5,415 nucleotides of DNA from Candidatus Thorarchaeota archaeon (GCA_016840245.1 JAEOST010000270.1:1-5415), one strand, 5' to 3'. Shown: positions 1 to 5,253, numbered from the stretch's first letter. The notes: generated from the sequence alone by a model not told the origin. Made by a program: numbers and translations.

Positions 1-1032
1 AATTGTGCCAGCGCATTAGTACAGGGTGTTGAGTATTATAGAGATGTAAAGGCATCAGATGATATCGTAGGCCTCAATCATCCAGACTTTGCAGGCTTTC
101 ATGTTGGAGATATTAAATTTGTCGCAGCATTCGATGTAATAGATGGGAAAGTTGGTGTGGATCTTGCTGAAGCAATATTTGCCAAACCCAACAATGTAAT
201 CCGATTTGCAGAAGTAGCAAAGACAGGTGTGAAGGTCCAGATGGGACCCATGCATGATGGTGTGGATGATAATTTGAGAGCCTTAGCAGAGGTCTCTAAT
301 CAGAGCTCTGTTGACGTTGTTAAAGTGTTGAAAGAATCTGGTGCTGAGATAGTTGTTAACTTAGTTCCGGGTTCTGCAAAAGAAACCACAGAGTTCTATG
401 CAGATGCAGCCCTTGAAGCGGGTTGTGCATTCATCAATGGTGTACCAATCAGTATCGCAAGTAATCCTGAGTGGAGTGCAAAATTCAAGGAGAAGGGTCT
501 CCCACTGATTGGGGATGATATTCAGGATCAACTCGGTTCAACAGTTCTCCACCGAAGTATACTACAGTTATTGGTGGCAAGAGGAGTCAAGGTGGATAAG
601 AGCTATCAACTCGATGTGGGTGGAGGAGCTGAGTCACTGGATTCCCACTACAGAGGTAGGATGAGGAAGAGAGGAGTCAAGACATCTGCAATTAGCCAAG
701 ACCTTCCATATGATGCTCCACTTGTCGCTGGTTCATCAGACTTTGTTCCATTTATGGACAACAATAGAGAATCATATTTCTATGTTCACGGTCGCCAATT
801 TGGCGGAGCACCAGTAGTCATTGACATTCGAGTTGAAGTCACTGATGGGCCAAACGCAGGTCCGATACTTATGGACGCCATCAGAGGTGCAAAATTAGCT
901 TTGAAGAGAGGAGTCGGTGGTGCACTAGAAGCAGTCTCAGCATATGGTTTCAAGAAACCACCTGTACCAACAACAATGTACAAAGCTGAGAGATGGGTTG
1001 AAGAGTTCCTTCTCGGAAAAAGAAAGATATAG
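1..1032 (+). CDS. Inositol-1-phosphate synthase family protein (MIPS/Ino1-like), 5' end missing
   Basis: The reading frame is open from base 1, where the visible protein begins at the Asn of a GNCAS-type Rossmann motif, so only the start codon and roughly the first ten or more residues are missing. It ends at TAG. The 343 visible residues follow the mycobacterial/archaeal Ino1 layout: NCASALVQGVEYYRD, KFVAAFDV, VGVDLAEAIFA, then the central GDDIxxQxGxTxxHR block (residues 171-185) and a C-terminal DxPNAGP...DAIRGAKLAL segment ending near KKPP. The family converts glucose-6-phosphate to L-myo-inositol-1-phosphate with NAD, supplying inositol phospholipid headgroups in archaea. Two positions that are Lys in Mycobacterium Ino1 as I remember it are changed: Gln175 in GDDIQDQ and Arg256 in DNNRES. 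The KT Lys near residue 227 is kept, and GGNMDF is replaced by GGGAES. A divergent paralogue is therefore possible. The gene converges on the next one with a 2-bp gap. Confidence 0.88.
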   Translation, partial: NCASALVQGVEYYRDVKASDDIVGLNHPDFAGFHVGDIKFVAAFDVIDGKVGVDLAEAIFAKPNNVIRFAEVAKTGVKVQMGPMHDGVDDNLRALAEVSNQSSVDVVKVLKESGAEIVVNLVPGSAKETTEFYADAALEAGCAFINGVPISIASNPEWSAKFKEKGLPLIGDDIQDQLGSTVLHRSILQLLVARGVKVDKSYQLDVGGGAESLDSHYRGRMRKRGVKTSAISQDLPYDAPLVAGSSDFVPFMDNNRESYFYVHGRQFGGAPVVIDIRVEVTDGPNAGPILMDAIRGAKLALKRGVGGALEAVSAYGFKKPPVPTTMYKAERWVEEFLLGKRKI

Positions 1033-1034
1033 AA

Positions 1035-1454
1035 TCAACCATAGAGTTTCAGGTATTCATCCAGTAAAGGTTTCAGTTTATCAGCCTTTGAGATGACCTG
1101 AAACTCCAGATCCTCTCCGGCCTCGGCAAGGGCTTCATTATATGCCAACACTGTATCGAAGTCAGTTTGGAATTCCTGCTTCTTTACTTTCGTCCTTGCC
1201 TTAGTGTCATAGACTACGATGAGGTTCTGGGGTTCGAAATTGATGACAATGCTTCGATCTAAGTACATTACTTTCTTACATTTGGGACACTGTACGCGAT
1301 TGGCTTTTCCAGTTCTTAATTTCTTAATGAAGTCACGGTCCTGAGAGAGATCTATATGGTCAACAACCTCTGTTTCGAAAACTCTCTTACACTTGACACA
1401 CGTGATTTCTGAGGTACTTGTCCCAATCATACTATGACTAATTGAGTATACCAC
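1035..1454 (-). CDS. CpXC-domain zinc-ribbon-like protein
   Basis: The protein is 139 aa from a GTG start. It carries two CxxC pairs, C19-V-K-C22 and C56-P-K-C59, separated by a conserved-looking stretch VDHIDLSQDRDFIKKLRTGKANRV. This matches the CpXC domain, a small family named for its paired Cys motifs whose biochemical role is unknown; metal binding is an inference from the four Cys. The rest is a mixed alpha/beta tail ending in a Leu/Lys-rich helix. The GTG lies immediately after the TAA of the upstream DedA-like gene, so the pair is probably co-transcribed and translationally coupled. An in-frame ATG at 1428-1430 (Met9) gives a 131-aa protein starting closer to the first CxxC and is an equally reasonable start; neither has a convincing Shine-Dalgarno. 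The gene ends in TGA, 2 bp from the convergent MIPS stop. Confidence 0.8.
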   Translation of the reverse strand: MVYSISHSMIGTSTSEITCVKCKRVFETEVVDHIDLSQDRDFIKKLRTGKANRVQCPKCKKVMYLDRSIVINFEPQNLIVVYDTKARTKVKKQEFQTDFDTVLAYNEALAEAGEDLEFQVISKADKLKPLLDEYLKLYG

Positions 1455-2120
1455 TTAAGAATTCCGACCTGACATTTCCTCATCTGAATCAGCATCAATG
1501 TCAGACTTAGATTCGTCATCCGTATATGAAAAATCATCTCTGACCTCTTCGTGTGTAGTTGTGTCTGATGAATCTCTTTTTGGTCTGAACAAGATGACTG
1601 TGATGATTAAGGTAAGTGCAATGGATCCCATCATAATTGGAGCTGATTCAAAAATGGGGCCAAGTATTTCGCCAATGAACGCGCCAGCTAGAGTAACCGC
1701 AACCTTTCCAGCAAAATAGCTAAGTGTGAGTTTCACAACACTATACTTTGTAAAACCGACGTAGATTATCAATGGGTCATCAGGCACAGGTGAAGCAGCA
1801 GCGATGAACAAAGCAAAAGCCCCCCACTTATTCACACGATCTCTCTCACGATCAAGTAATGCTAACCGTTCCTCTGACATAACCAGACGAGACCCTCTGA
1901 CAGTGTAATAGTGGATTAACTTGGAAAGTGTAGCTGATATTGCGACAACTATGCCAACAATTATCCAGTTTGCTCCAGGAAGAAACACCATAGCAAAACC
2001 AGCGAGAACCATATTACTTGGACCAGCAATGGGAATCATATTGAAGATGAAACATACTATGAAAAGTCCAAGATAACCTTGTAATATAAAATCAATAATG
2101 AAATCTGTAAGACCCTGCAT
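1455..2120 (-). CDS. DedA/VTT-domain (SNARE-associated-like) membrane protein with acidic C-terminal tail
   Basis: The protein is 221 aa, with hydrophobic segments around residues 8-33, 36-64, 102-122, 128-150 and 161-178. Two motifs fit the re-entrant loops of the DedA/VTT family: NMIPIAGPSN (27-36) and SPVPDDPLIIYVG (110-122), the latter followed by a Tyr/Gly-Lys stretch (YFAGK, 135-139). DedA/VTT proteins are polytopic membrane proteins implicated in lipid transport or scrambling and in membrane homeostasis; the substrate here is unknown. At 221 aa it is near normal family length, but the last ~39 residues (183-221) are a soluble tail rich in Asp, Glu and Ser. The ATG start is preceded by GGTGA four bases upstream. 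It is followed with no gap by the CpXC gene and lies downstream of the putative regulator gene, separated by a hairpin. Confidence 0.82.
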   Translation of the reverse strand: MQGLTDFIIDFILQGYLGLFIVCFIFNMIPIAGPSNMVLAGFAMVFLPGANWIIVGIVVAISATLSKLIHYYTVRGSRLVMSEERLALLDRERDRVNKWGAFALFIAAASPVPDDPLIIYVGFTKYSVVKLTLSYFAGKVAVTLAGAFIGEILGPIFESAPIMMGSIALTLIITVILFRPKRDSSDTTTHEEVRDDFSYTDDESKSDIDADSDEEMSGRNS

Positions 2121-2124
2121 TGAT

Positions 2125-2129
2125 TCACC
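2125..2129 (-). promoter_or_regulatory. Ribosome binding site of the DedA-like gene
   Basis: The minus strand reads GGTGA then four bases before the ATG at 2120. GGTGA is complementary to the archaeal 16S rRNA tail, and it supports this ATG as the start. Confidence 0.55.
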
Positions 2130-2145
2130 AATCTCTAGTTGTTAC

Positions 2146-2153
2146 TTTTTATT
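2146..2153 (-). promoter_or_regulatory. Possible TATA box for the DedA-CpXC pair
   Basis: The minus strand carries an A/T-rich stretch, CTAATAAAAA, about 30 bases before the ATG. A start site 25 bases downstream would fall at about 2124, leaving almost no leader and cutting into the GGTGA ribosome site. Either transcription starts a little earlier, or this is not the promoter and the gene is read through from upstream. Confidence 0.3.
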
Positions 2154-2154
2154 A

Positions 2155-2192
2155 GAAATGAAAAGAGCGTTTCTCCACAGGGTGTGGAGAAA
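2155..2192 (-). terminator. Perfect 10-bp hairpin with U-rich tail after the AbrB/ACT gene
   Basis: Bases 2170-2179 and 2183-2192 are exact reverse complements around a GGG (CCC on the minus strand) loop. The hairpin begins 5 bases after the TAG of the upstream minus-strand gene and is followed on that strand by CGCTCTTTTCATTTC, which is moderately U-rich. This looks like a terminator or 3'-end processing hairpin separating the regulator from the DedA-like gene. Part of the left arm can also pair with a second site (see findings). Confidence 0.5.
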
Positions 2193-2197
2193 ACAAC

Positions 2198-2620
2198 CTA
2201 TTTAGAAACGCCTTCAACAACGACGTTCTTAACGCCGTCTAGACTACCAAGTGAGCTCTTGAGTTCGTCAACATCAACAACTAGCTGATTAGGACTGAAG
2301 TAGCACTCATAGAAACATCGGGTTCCTCGCAGACATACACCTGTCGAAAAAAGTAGGTCAACAAGTCCAGCCTTCTTGAAAATCTGTGAAAGCTTTGTTA
2401 GGAAGTCATTTGTGAGCTTACCAATCTCTAGACTTAGGAAACTCACATCATCGGTTTCGAGCGGGAAGATTTTAGCAAGTCGGTCTTTGTATATCATTAC
2501 CATGAGACCCTTGCTGGTTCCCAAAGCAGATTTGAATGAGCTTGGAAATGAAATGGTCTCGCTCTCATCAAAATCTAACACACGACCCGCGGTGGCTCCT
2601 TCATAATCGCTGTCTGACAT
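2198..2620 (-). CDS. Putative regulator: AbrB-like N-terminus plus ACT-like C-terminus
   Basis: The 140-aa protein is not recognised as a named family, but its layout is suggestive. Residues 12-55 resemble an AbrB/SpoVT swapped-hairpin DNA-binding domain: GRVLDFDESETISFPSSF, then ALGTSKGLMVMIYKD, then an F/P ending, matching the usual pattern of a Pro followed by a short helix and a GxxKGxxVxV strand. Residues 59-138 read as a beta-alpha-beta-beta-alpha-beta order typical of ACT-like ligand-binding domains, with a last helix and strand around DELKSSLGSLDGVKNVVVEGV. Three Cys (96, 102, 106) sit in the middle of the second half. If correct, this is a small soluble regulator sensing a ligand. 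The start is well supported by AGGTGAT just upstream. It is divergent from the nuclease operon, sharing its promoter region, so it could control that operon, itself or both. The assignment rests on pattern only. Confidence 0.55.
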   Translation of the reverse strand: MSDSDYEGATAGRVLDFDESETISFPSSFKSALGTSKGLMVMIYKDRLAKIFPLETDDVSFLSLEIGKLTNDFLTKLSQIFKKAGLVDLLFSTGVCLRGTRCFYECYFSPNQLVVDVDELKSSLGSLDGVKNVVVEGVSK

Positions 2621-2623
2621 CTT

Positions 2624-2630
2624 ATCACCT
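2624..2630 (-). promoter_or_regulatory. Strong ribosome binding site (AGGTGAT) of the AbrB/ACT-like gene
   Basis: The minus strand reads AGGTGAT, a seven-base complement to the archaeal 16S rRNA 3' end, followed by AAG and the ATG at 2620. It fixes the start of the gene. Confidence 0.75.
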
Positions 2631-2689
2631 GTATTGGTTTCCCCTGACTCCGTAATAGAAGTCGTCTTTCAAATCGTTTGGGTTACTCG

Positions 2690-2701
2690 AATATAAATAA
2701 A
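2690..2701 (-). promoter_or_regulatory. TATA box for the AbrB/ACT-like gene
   Basis: The minus strand reads TTTATTTATATT, the best TATA-like element of this 154-bp divergent region. A start about 25 bases downstream gives a leader of roughly 48 bases containing the AGGTGAT ribosome site. The same A/T stretch could also serve the plus strand (ATATAAATAA), with a start near 2720. Confidence 0.5.
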
Positions 2702-2722
2702 CCTCTCTTGTTTGAACCAAGA

Positions 2723-2730
2723 TTTATAGG
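2723..2730 (+). promoter_or_regulatory. TATA box for the split-nuclease operon
   Basis: The plus strand reads TTTATAGG, preceded by ACCAAGA, which could act as a B-recognition element. A start 25 bases downstream falls near 2750, about 25 bases before the ATG at 2775. This placement favours that ATG over the TTG at 2736. Confidence 0.5.
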
Positions 2731-2774
2731 GGTTTTTGAACGCAGAACTAGACAATTATCTGAGAGTAAGCCAA

Positions 2775-3035
2775 ATGGATGATGCCACCAACCGCGAATC
2801 AACTGATTTTAGGAACATTTCAGATGTTCGTATTCAGTACCAGTGCAGTTATCGCCTGTATTTGAAACAAAAGGTTGGAGACACTCCCTCAATTGCTAGA
2901 GAAAGAGGGAGTCAATTACATCAGGAAGTCTTCTCACTTGGTGAGAGAGATAAGACGGTCAACACTAAACTAATTCTAGCAGTCATCATGATTACATTGG
3001 TTGCTGCACTTATCTGGATGTTCGGGGGAGGGTAA
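2775..3035 (+). CDS. N-terminal half of a Cas4/RecB-like nuclease with C-terminal membrane anchor
   Basis: From the ATG at 2775 the protein is 86 aa; a TTG at 2736 would add 13 residues (99 aa). Numbering here is from the ATG. The pattern ISDVRIQYQCSYRLYL (residues 15-30) matches the start of Cas4-type nucleases, where an S-x-I-R and Y-x-C-P-R-x-x-Y motif carries the first Cys of the 4Fe-4S cluster (Cys24). ERGSQLHQEV (43-52) matches PD-(D/E)XK motif I, GxxxH, with His49. In normal Cas4 the chain continues to the catalytic core; here it runs into a hydrophobic helix (about 66-83) and stops with three Gly. Alone it lacks the Asp, Glu and Lys needed for catalysis. The next ORF supplies them and overlaps by one base. 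The ATG is preferred because of the TATA position; its Shine-Dalgarno is weak (GAGAG). Confidence 0.72.
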   Translation: MDDATNRESTDFRNISDVRIQYQCSYRLYLKQKVGDTPSIARERGSQLHQEVFSLGERDKTVNTKLILAVIMITLVAALIWMFGGG

Positions 3036-3037
3036 TG
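3024..3037 (+). promoter_or_regulatory. GGGGGAGGG ribosome site and TAATG stop-start overlap
   Basis: The run GGGGGAGGG ends two bases before the ATG at 3035, and its GGAGG core (3027-3031) lies three bases before it. The TAA of the first ORF (3033-3035) shares its last A with that ATG. This is a typical translational coupling site, though the spacing is short. The five-G run is also the place where a one-base insertion would join the two ORFs in one frame. Confidence 0.65.
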
Positions 3038-3694
3038 GACGTATTTATCGAAACACTGGTTTTATCGGCATTCATCATTAGTACACTATTGCTTGTGTAT
3101 TTACTTCGTTCACGATGGTATAACAAAACGTTCGGTACAATCCTCGATGCCAAGCGGTCTAGCTGGAGCATACAAGACTTCCTAAAACATAGAACCAATC
3201 GACCTCATCAGGGTCAGCCATTCTCATTTAAGGAAGGAATGGTCACCTCATCGACTTATCGGATCAAAGGTCGGTTTGATCAAGCGATTCTGTACTGGGA
3301 TACGAATCCAATTCTTGAAGCACTGATTGAGAGAAAATTTCCAAGAAAAATCCTCCCTGACAAGGCTCGTCAGGAGGATGTATTCCAAGCAGAACTCTAT
3401 GCACTTGCCCTAGCAGAGATGGGAGCAATTACAAGAGATAGCAAAATCATAGTTATCTATTGTCTTCAGAAGGAAGCAAGTTCATGTCTAGATAGGAATA
3501 GGGAGGGATGTCTTAATTGCAGAAAAGGAAGACGATTTGTTAGTAGCTTCAAGCAAAATCGTGTTGCTAAGAAACTCGACAAACTGAACAAAGAATGGTA
3601 TAGATCAAGGGTTCCAAGGGCTTCACCAAGTCGAGAGACCTGTATTATTTGTCCCTATAGCAGAAAAAGAGGCTGCAAGCACTCGGCTATCTAG
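3035..3694 (+). CDS. Membrane-anchored Cas4/RecB-like PD-(D/E)XK nuclease core (C-terminal half)
   Basis: The 219-aa protein starts with a transmembrane helix (residues 4-24) followed by basic residues (RSRWYNK), so the bulk should be cytoplasmic. It then shows the catalytic core of the Cas4/RecB family in order: IKGRFD with Asp82 (motif II), ALIERKF with Glu99-x-Lys101 (motif III), and QAELYALALAE with Gln118 and Tyr122 (the QxxxY motif). The C-terminus has CIICPYSRKRGC with Cys203, Cys206 and Cys214, as in the three C-terminal cluster Cys of Cas4. The first cluster Cys and the motif I His are in the preceding ORF. Cas4 enzymes are exonucleases with an Fe-S cluster, some working with Cas1-Cas2 in spacer acquisition and others as solo genes. 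No cas1, cas2 or repeat array is seen here. An extra Cys cluster (C151, C159, C162) lies between the core and the tail. Confidence 0.8.
   Translation: MDVFIETLVLSAFIISTLLLVYLLRSRWYNKTFGTILDAKRSSWSIQDFLKHRTNRPHQGQPFSFKEGMVTSSTYRIKGRFDQAILYWDTNPILEALIERKFPRKILPDKARQEDVFQAELYALALAEMGAITRDSKIIVIYCLQKEASSCLDRNREGCLNCRKGRRFVSSFKQNRVAKKLDKLNKEWYRSRVPRASPSRETCIICPYSRKRGCKHSAI
3350..3379 (+). repeat. Inverted repeat inside the nuclease coding sequence
   Basis: Bases 3350-3361 and 3369-3379 form an 11-bp stem with one bulged C and a 7-base loop (AAGGCTC). It lies in the codons for ILPDKARQED, between the ExK and QxxxY motifs. It may be chance or an mRNA structure. Confidence 0.5.
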
Positions 3695-3702
3695 AATACA
3701 GG

Positions 3703-4167
3703 ATGTATGATAAAACCAGAAAGTCCATCTTGGTCTTTGTATCATCCAGAAACATGCACGAGCTGAGACGATTCCTCACGAACGTGATGAGTGCAAAGAG
3801 AAACCTGAAAGAAGTCTACTACACTGCGCGTTCAGAGAAAGTCAAGTCGGATGCTAAGAAACTGGTTGTTTCATCAATAACAATTCAGAAGATAACAGAG
3901 GAACTGCTTGAATTATGGGGAAGAGTCAGGGTCGCTCGTCAGATACTCGAGGACAGGAAAGCAGAGCTCACTCTTCGAGGATGGTCAAGTGGAATCCCCA
4001 AGAGAGTAGGAAGCTACAAAGACAAGGCAAAGAAGTTGAGTCCAGATCATCTCGTCAGGTATTATGATGTACTGTCTACGTATCTTGAGAATATAGCTAC
4101 TGAACTAACAAAATGGGTTGAAGATATTGCAAACCTACGGGAGTTACCCAAGCTTCCAAAGGACTAA
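3703..4167 (+). CDS. Uncharacterised basic helical protein, downstream of the split nuclease
   Basis: I do not recognise this 154-aa protein. It is rich in Lys, Arg, Leu and Glu with long amphipathic helical stretches, notably residues 19-39, 41-90 (including a Glu/Leu heptad-like run ITEELLELWGRVRVARQIL) and 115-146. There are no Cys, no transmembrane helix and no signal peptide. A short break with Gly and Pro (around 93-103, WSSGIPKRVG) separates two helical parts, so a helical hairpin or coiled coil is likely. It starts 8 bp after the nuclease stop, on the same strand, and ends directly at the aRF1 stop (0 bp). Its position suggests that it belongs to the same operon and may act with the nuclease, for example as a binding or scaffold partner. 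Its basic character would allow nucleic-acid contact, which is only inference. The ATG has only a weak ribosome site (ACAGG). Confidence 0.65.
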   Translation: MYDKTRKSILVFVSSRNMHELRRFLTNVMSAKRNLKEVYYTARSEKVKSDAKKLVVSSITIQKITEELLELWGRVRVARQILEDRKAELTLRGWSSGIPKRVGSYKDKAKKLSPDHLVRYYDVLSTYLENIATELTKWVEDIANLRELPKLPKD

Positions 4168-5247
4168 CTACCATCGTAGTCGTGCAGCAATACCGCCAAA
4201 TGATTTCAATTGTGCACCAGATTCAGTCTGACTTGAGAATATGAGAAGTTCAGTACTATAGACAGTCGATTCCTCAATTATGTCGCCGTAAGTCTCAAAG
4301 TCATCTTCTGATATCATCAGGGTCTCAACGCGGCCTTGCCGCATGGCTTCGACAACCTCTTTCTTACCATAGGTGACGTTATTGTGACCCTTCATCAAGT
4401 CTTCCATGAAAGAATCCCAAGCCTGCCGCTCAGCGTAAATCTCGGTCTCCTTCAGAATACGCGAAGCTTCCTTCATCGCTTGATAGAGACCTGTTTCATC
4501 AATGATACTCACTGAGATGATGGCCTCTGCAACTTTCTCACGAAGACGATAATCTAAATCACCCTTCTCAAGGAATTCTTGAGCTCTGATAGTGTTTCCA
4601 CCCATCACAATGGCATCAACATTCTCCAAGTTATCCAAGAGTAAGTTGTTGAGCATTCGACCCACGAACTTGAAGAATTCAACCATCTTCTCGTCACGTA
4701 GTCGCTCATAACGTCTTGCACTCTGACCACCAGCACGGGTCTTTCCGATTATGTAGAAGTCCTCATCCCGGATCAACTCCATGTGCTTACCACGAAGATA
4801 TCCAATAGTGACCTTACCACCCTCAATCAGAACAATGACAACAAGGCTCTTTGGTTTGGTCATATCCTCCAGTTCTTCGAGGATGAACTCCCTTCCGCAG
4901 ATGTATATGAACTGTGAAACAGGAGAAGGTGGGACTATTATCTCACGAATCTCTTGATTAGTGCCACCATGCTCAAGGATACCAAAGAAGAAAACAATGC
5001 CAGTTTCTGGAAGTTTTCCGATCTTAGTAAGTTCAGTGAGTATCGCAGTGAGATTGTCTTGAACATTCTTTCGATTCTGTTTACTCTTGATATTTTCTGC
5101 TTCAGAGATCTCTGTCTTGACAAAAGAGATTGTATCCATGAGGCTCTTTGTTGGAGGAACGTAAATTGTAGTGAATGAGCTATGTCGACCCTCAAGTCCT
5201 CTGAGATACTCTATCTTGCGTCTTAGTTGCTGTTTCTCAGCGGACAA
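4168..5247 (-). CDS. prf1: Archaeal peptide chain release factor 1 (aRF1), short form
   Basis: This is a 359-aa class I release factor that recognises stop codons in the A site and triggers peptide release. Seen in order: the N domain with the NIKS motif (residues 52-55, in EAENIKSK), a conserved upstream Glu46, and the YxCxxxF motif (YICGREF, 115-121); the M domain with GGQ at 173-175 in AGGQSARRYERL, where the Gln acts in peptidyl-tRNA hydrolysis; and the C domain ending in GAQLKSFGGIAARLRW, the typical aRF1 terminus. Usual archaeal length is about 410 aa. The shortfall lies after LMISEDD (310-316), where the minidomain, often with CxxC pairs, should sit; here ETYGDIIEES follows directly. 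The start is a TTG with AGGTGA six bases upstream; the first in-frame Met is at 37, inside the domain, so TTG is chosen. The 5' end is mirrored at the window end. Confidence 0.9.
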   Translation of the reverse strand: MSAEKQQLRRKIEYLRGLEGRHSSFTTIYVPPTKSLMDTISFVKTEISEAENIKSKQNRKNVQDNLTAILTELTKIGKLPETGIVFFFGILEHGGTNQEIREIIVPPSPVSQFIYICGREFILEELEDMTKPKSLVVIVLIEGGKVTIGYLRGKHMELIRDEDFYIIGKTRAGGQSARRYERLRDEKMVEFFKFVGRMLNNLLLDNLENVDAIVMGGNTIRAQEFLEKGDLDYRLREKVAEAIISVSIIDETGLYQAMKEASRILKETEIYAERQAWDSFMEDLMKGHNNVTYGKKEVVEAMRQGRVETLMISEDDFETYGDIIEESTVYSTELLIFSSQTESGAQLKSFGGIAARLRW

Positions 5248-5253
5248 TGTGTT

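Noticed and set aside
1498..1719. Open frames antisense to the DedA, MIPS, AbrB/ACT and aRF1 genes (for example 786-983 minus, 1498-1719 plus, 2376-2606 plus, 4938-5195 minus, 4954-5178 plus)
   Set aside because: They lie wholly inside well-supported genes, have no recognisable domains and look like shadows of the real frames.
2736..2774. TTG start at 2736 adding 13 residues to the first nuclease half
   Set aside because: It lies only 6 bp after the likely TATA box, so a transcript from it would begin downstream of the TTG; the added residues show no motif. It remains possible if the A/T stretch at 2690-2700 is the promoter.
2883..2912. 8-bp inverted repeat ACTCCCTC / GAGGGAGT in the first nuclease ORF
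   Set aside because: The stem is short with a 14-base loop inside coding sequence, and such repeats are expected by chance.
3010..3198. 62-codon minus-strand frame across the nuclease junction
   Set aside because: It overlaps both nuclease halves, which have clear family motifs, and its translation has no recognisable feature.
2775..3694. CRISPR-Cas adaptation locus
   Set aside because: Cas4-like motifs are present but no cas1, cas2, effector gene or repeat array is found in the window, so a CRISPR link is not claimed.
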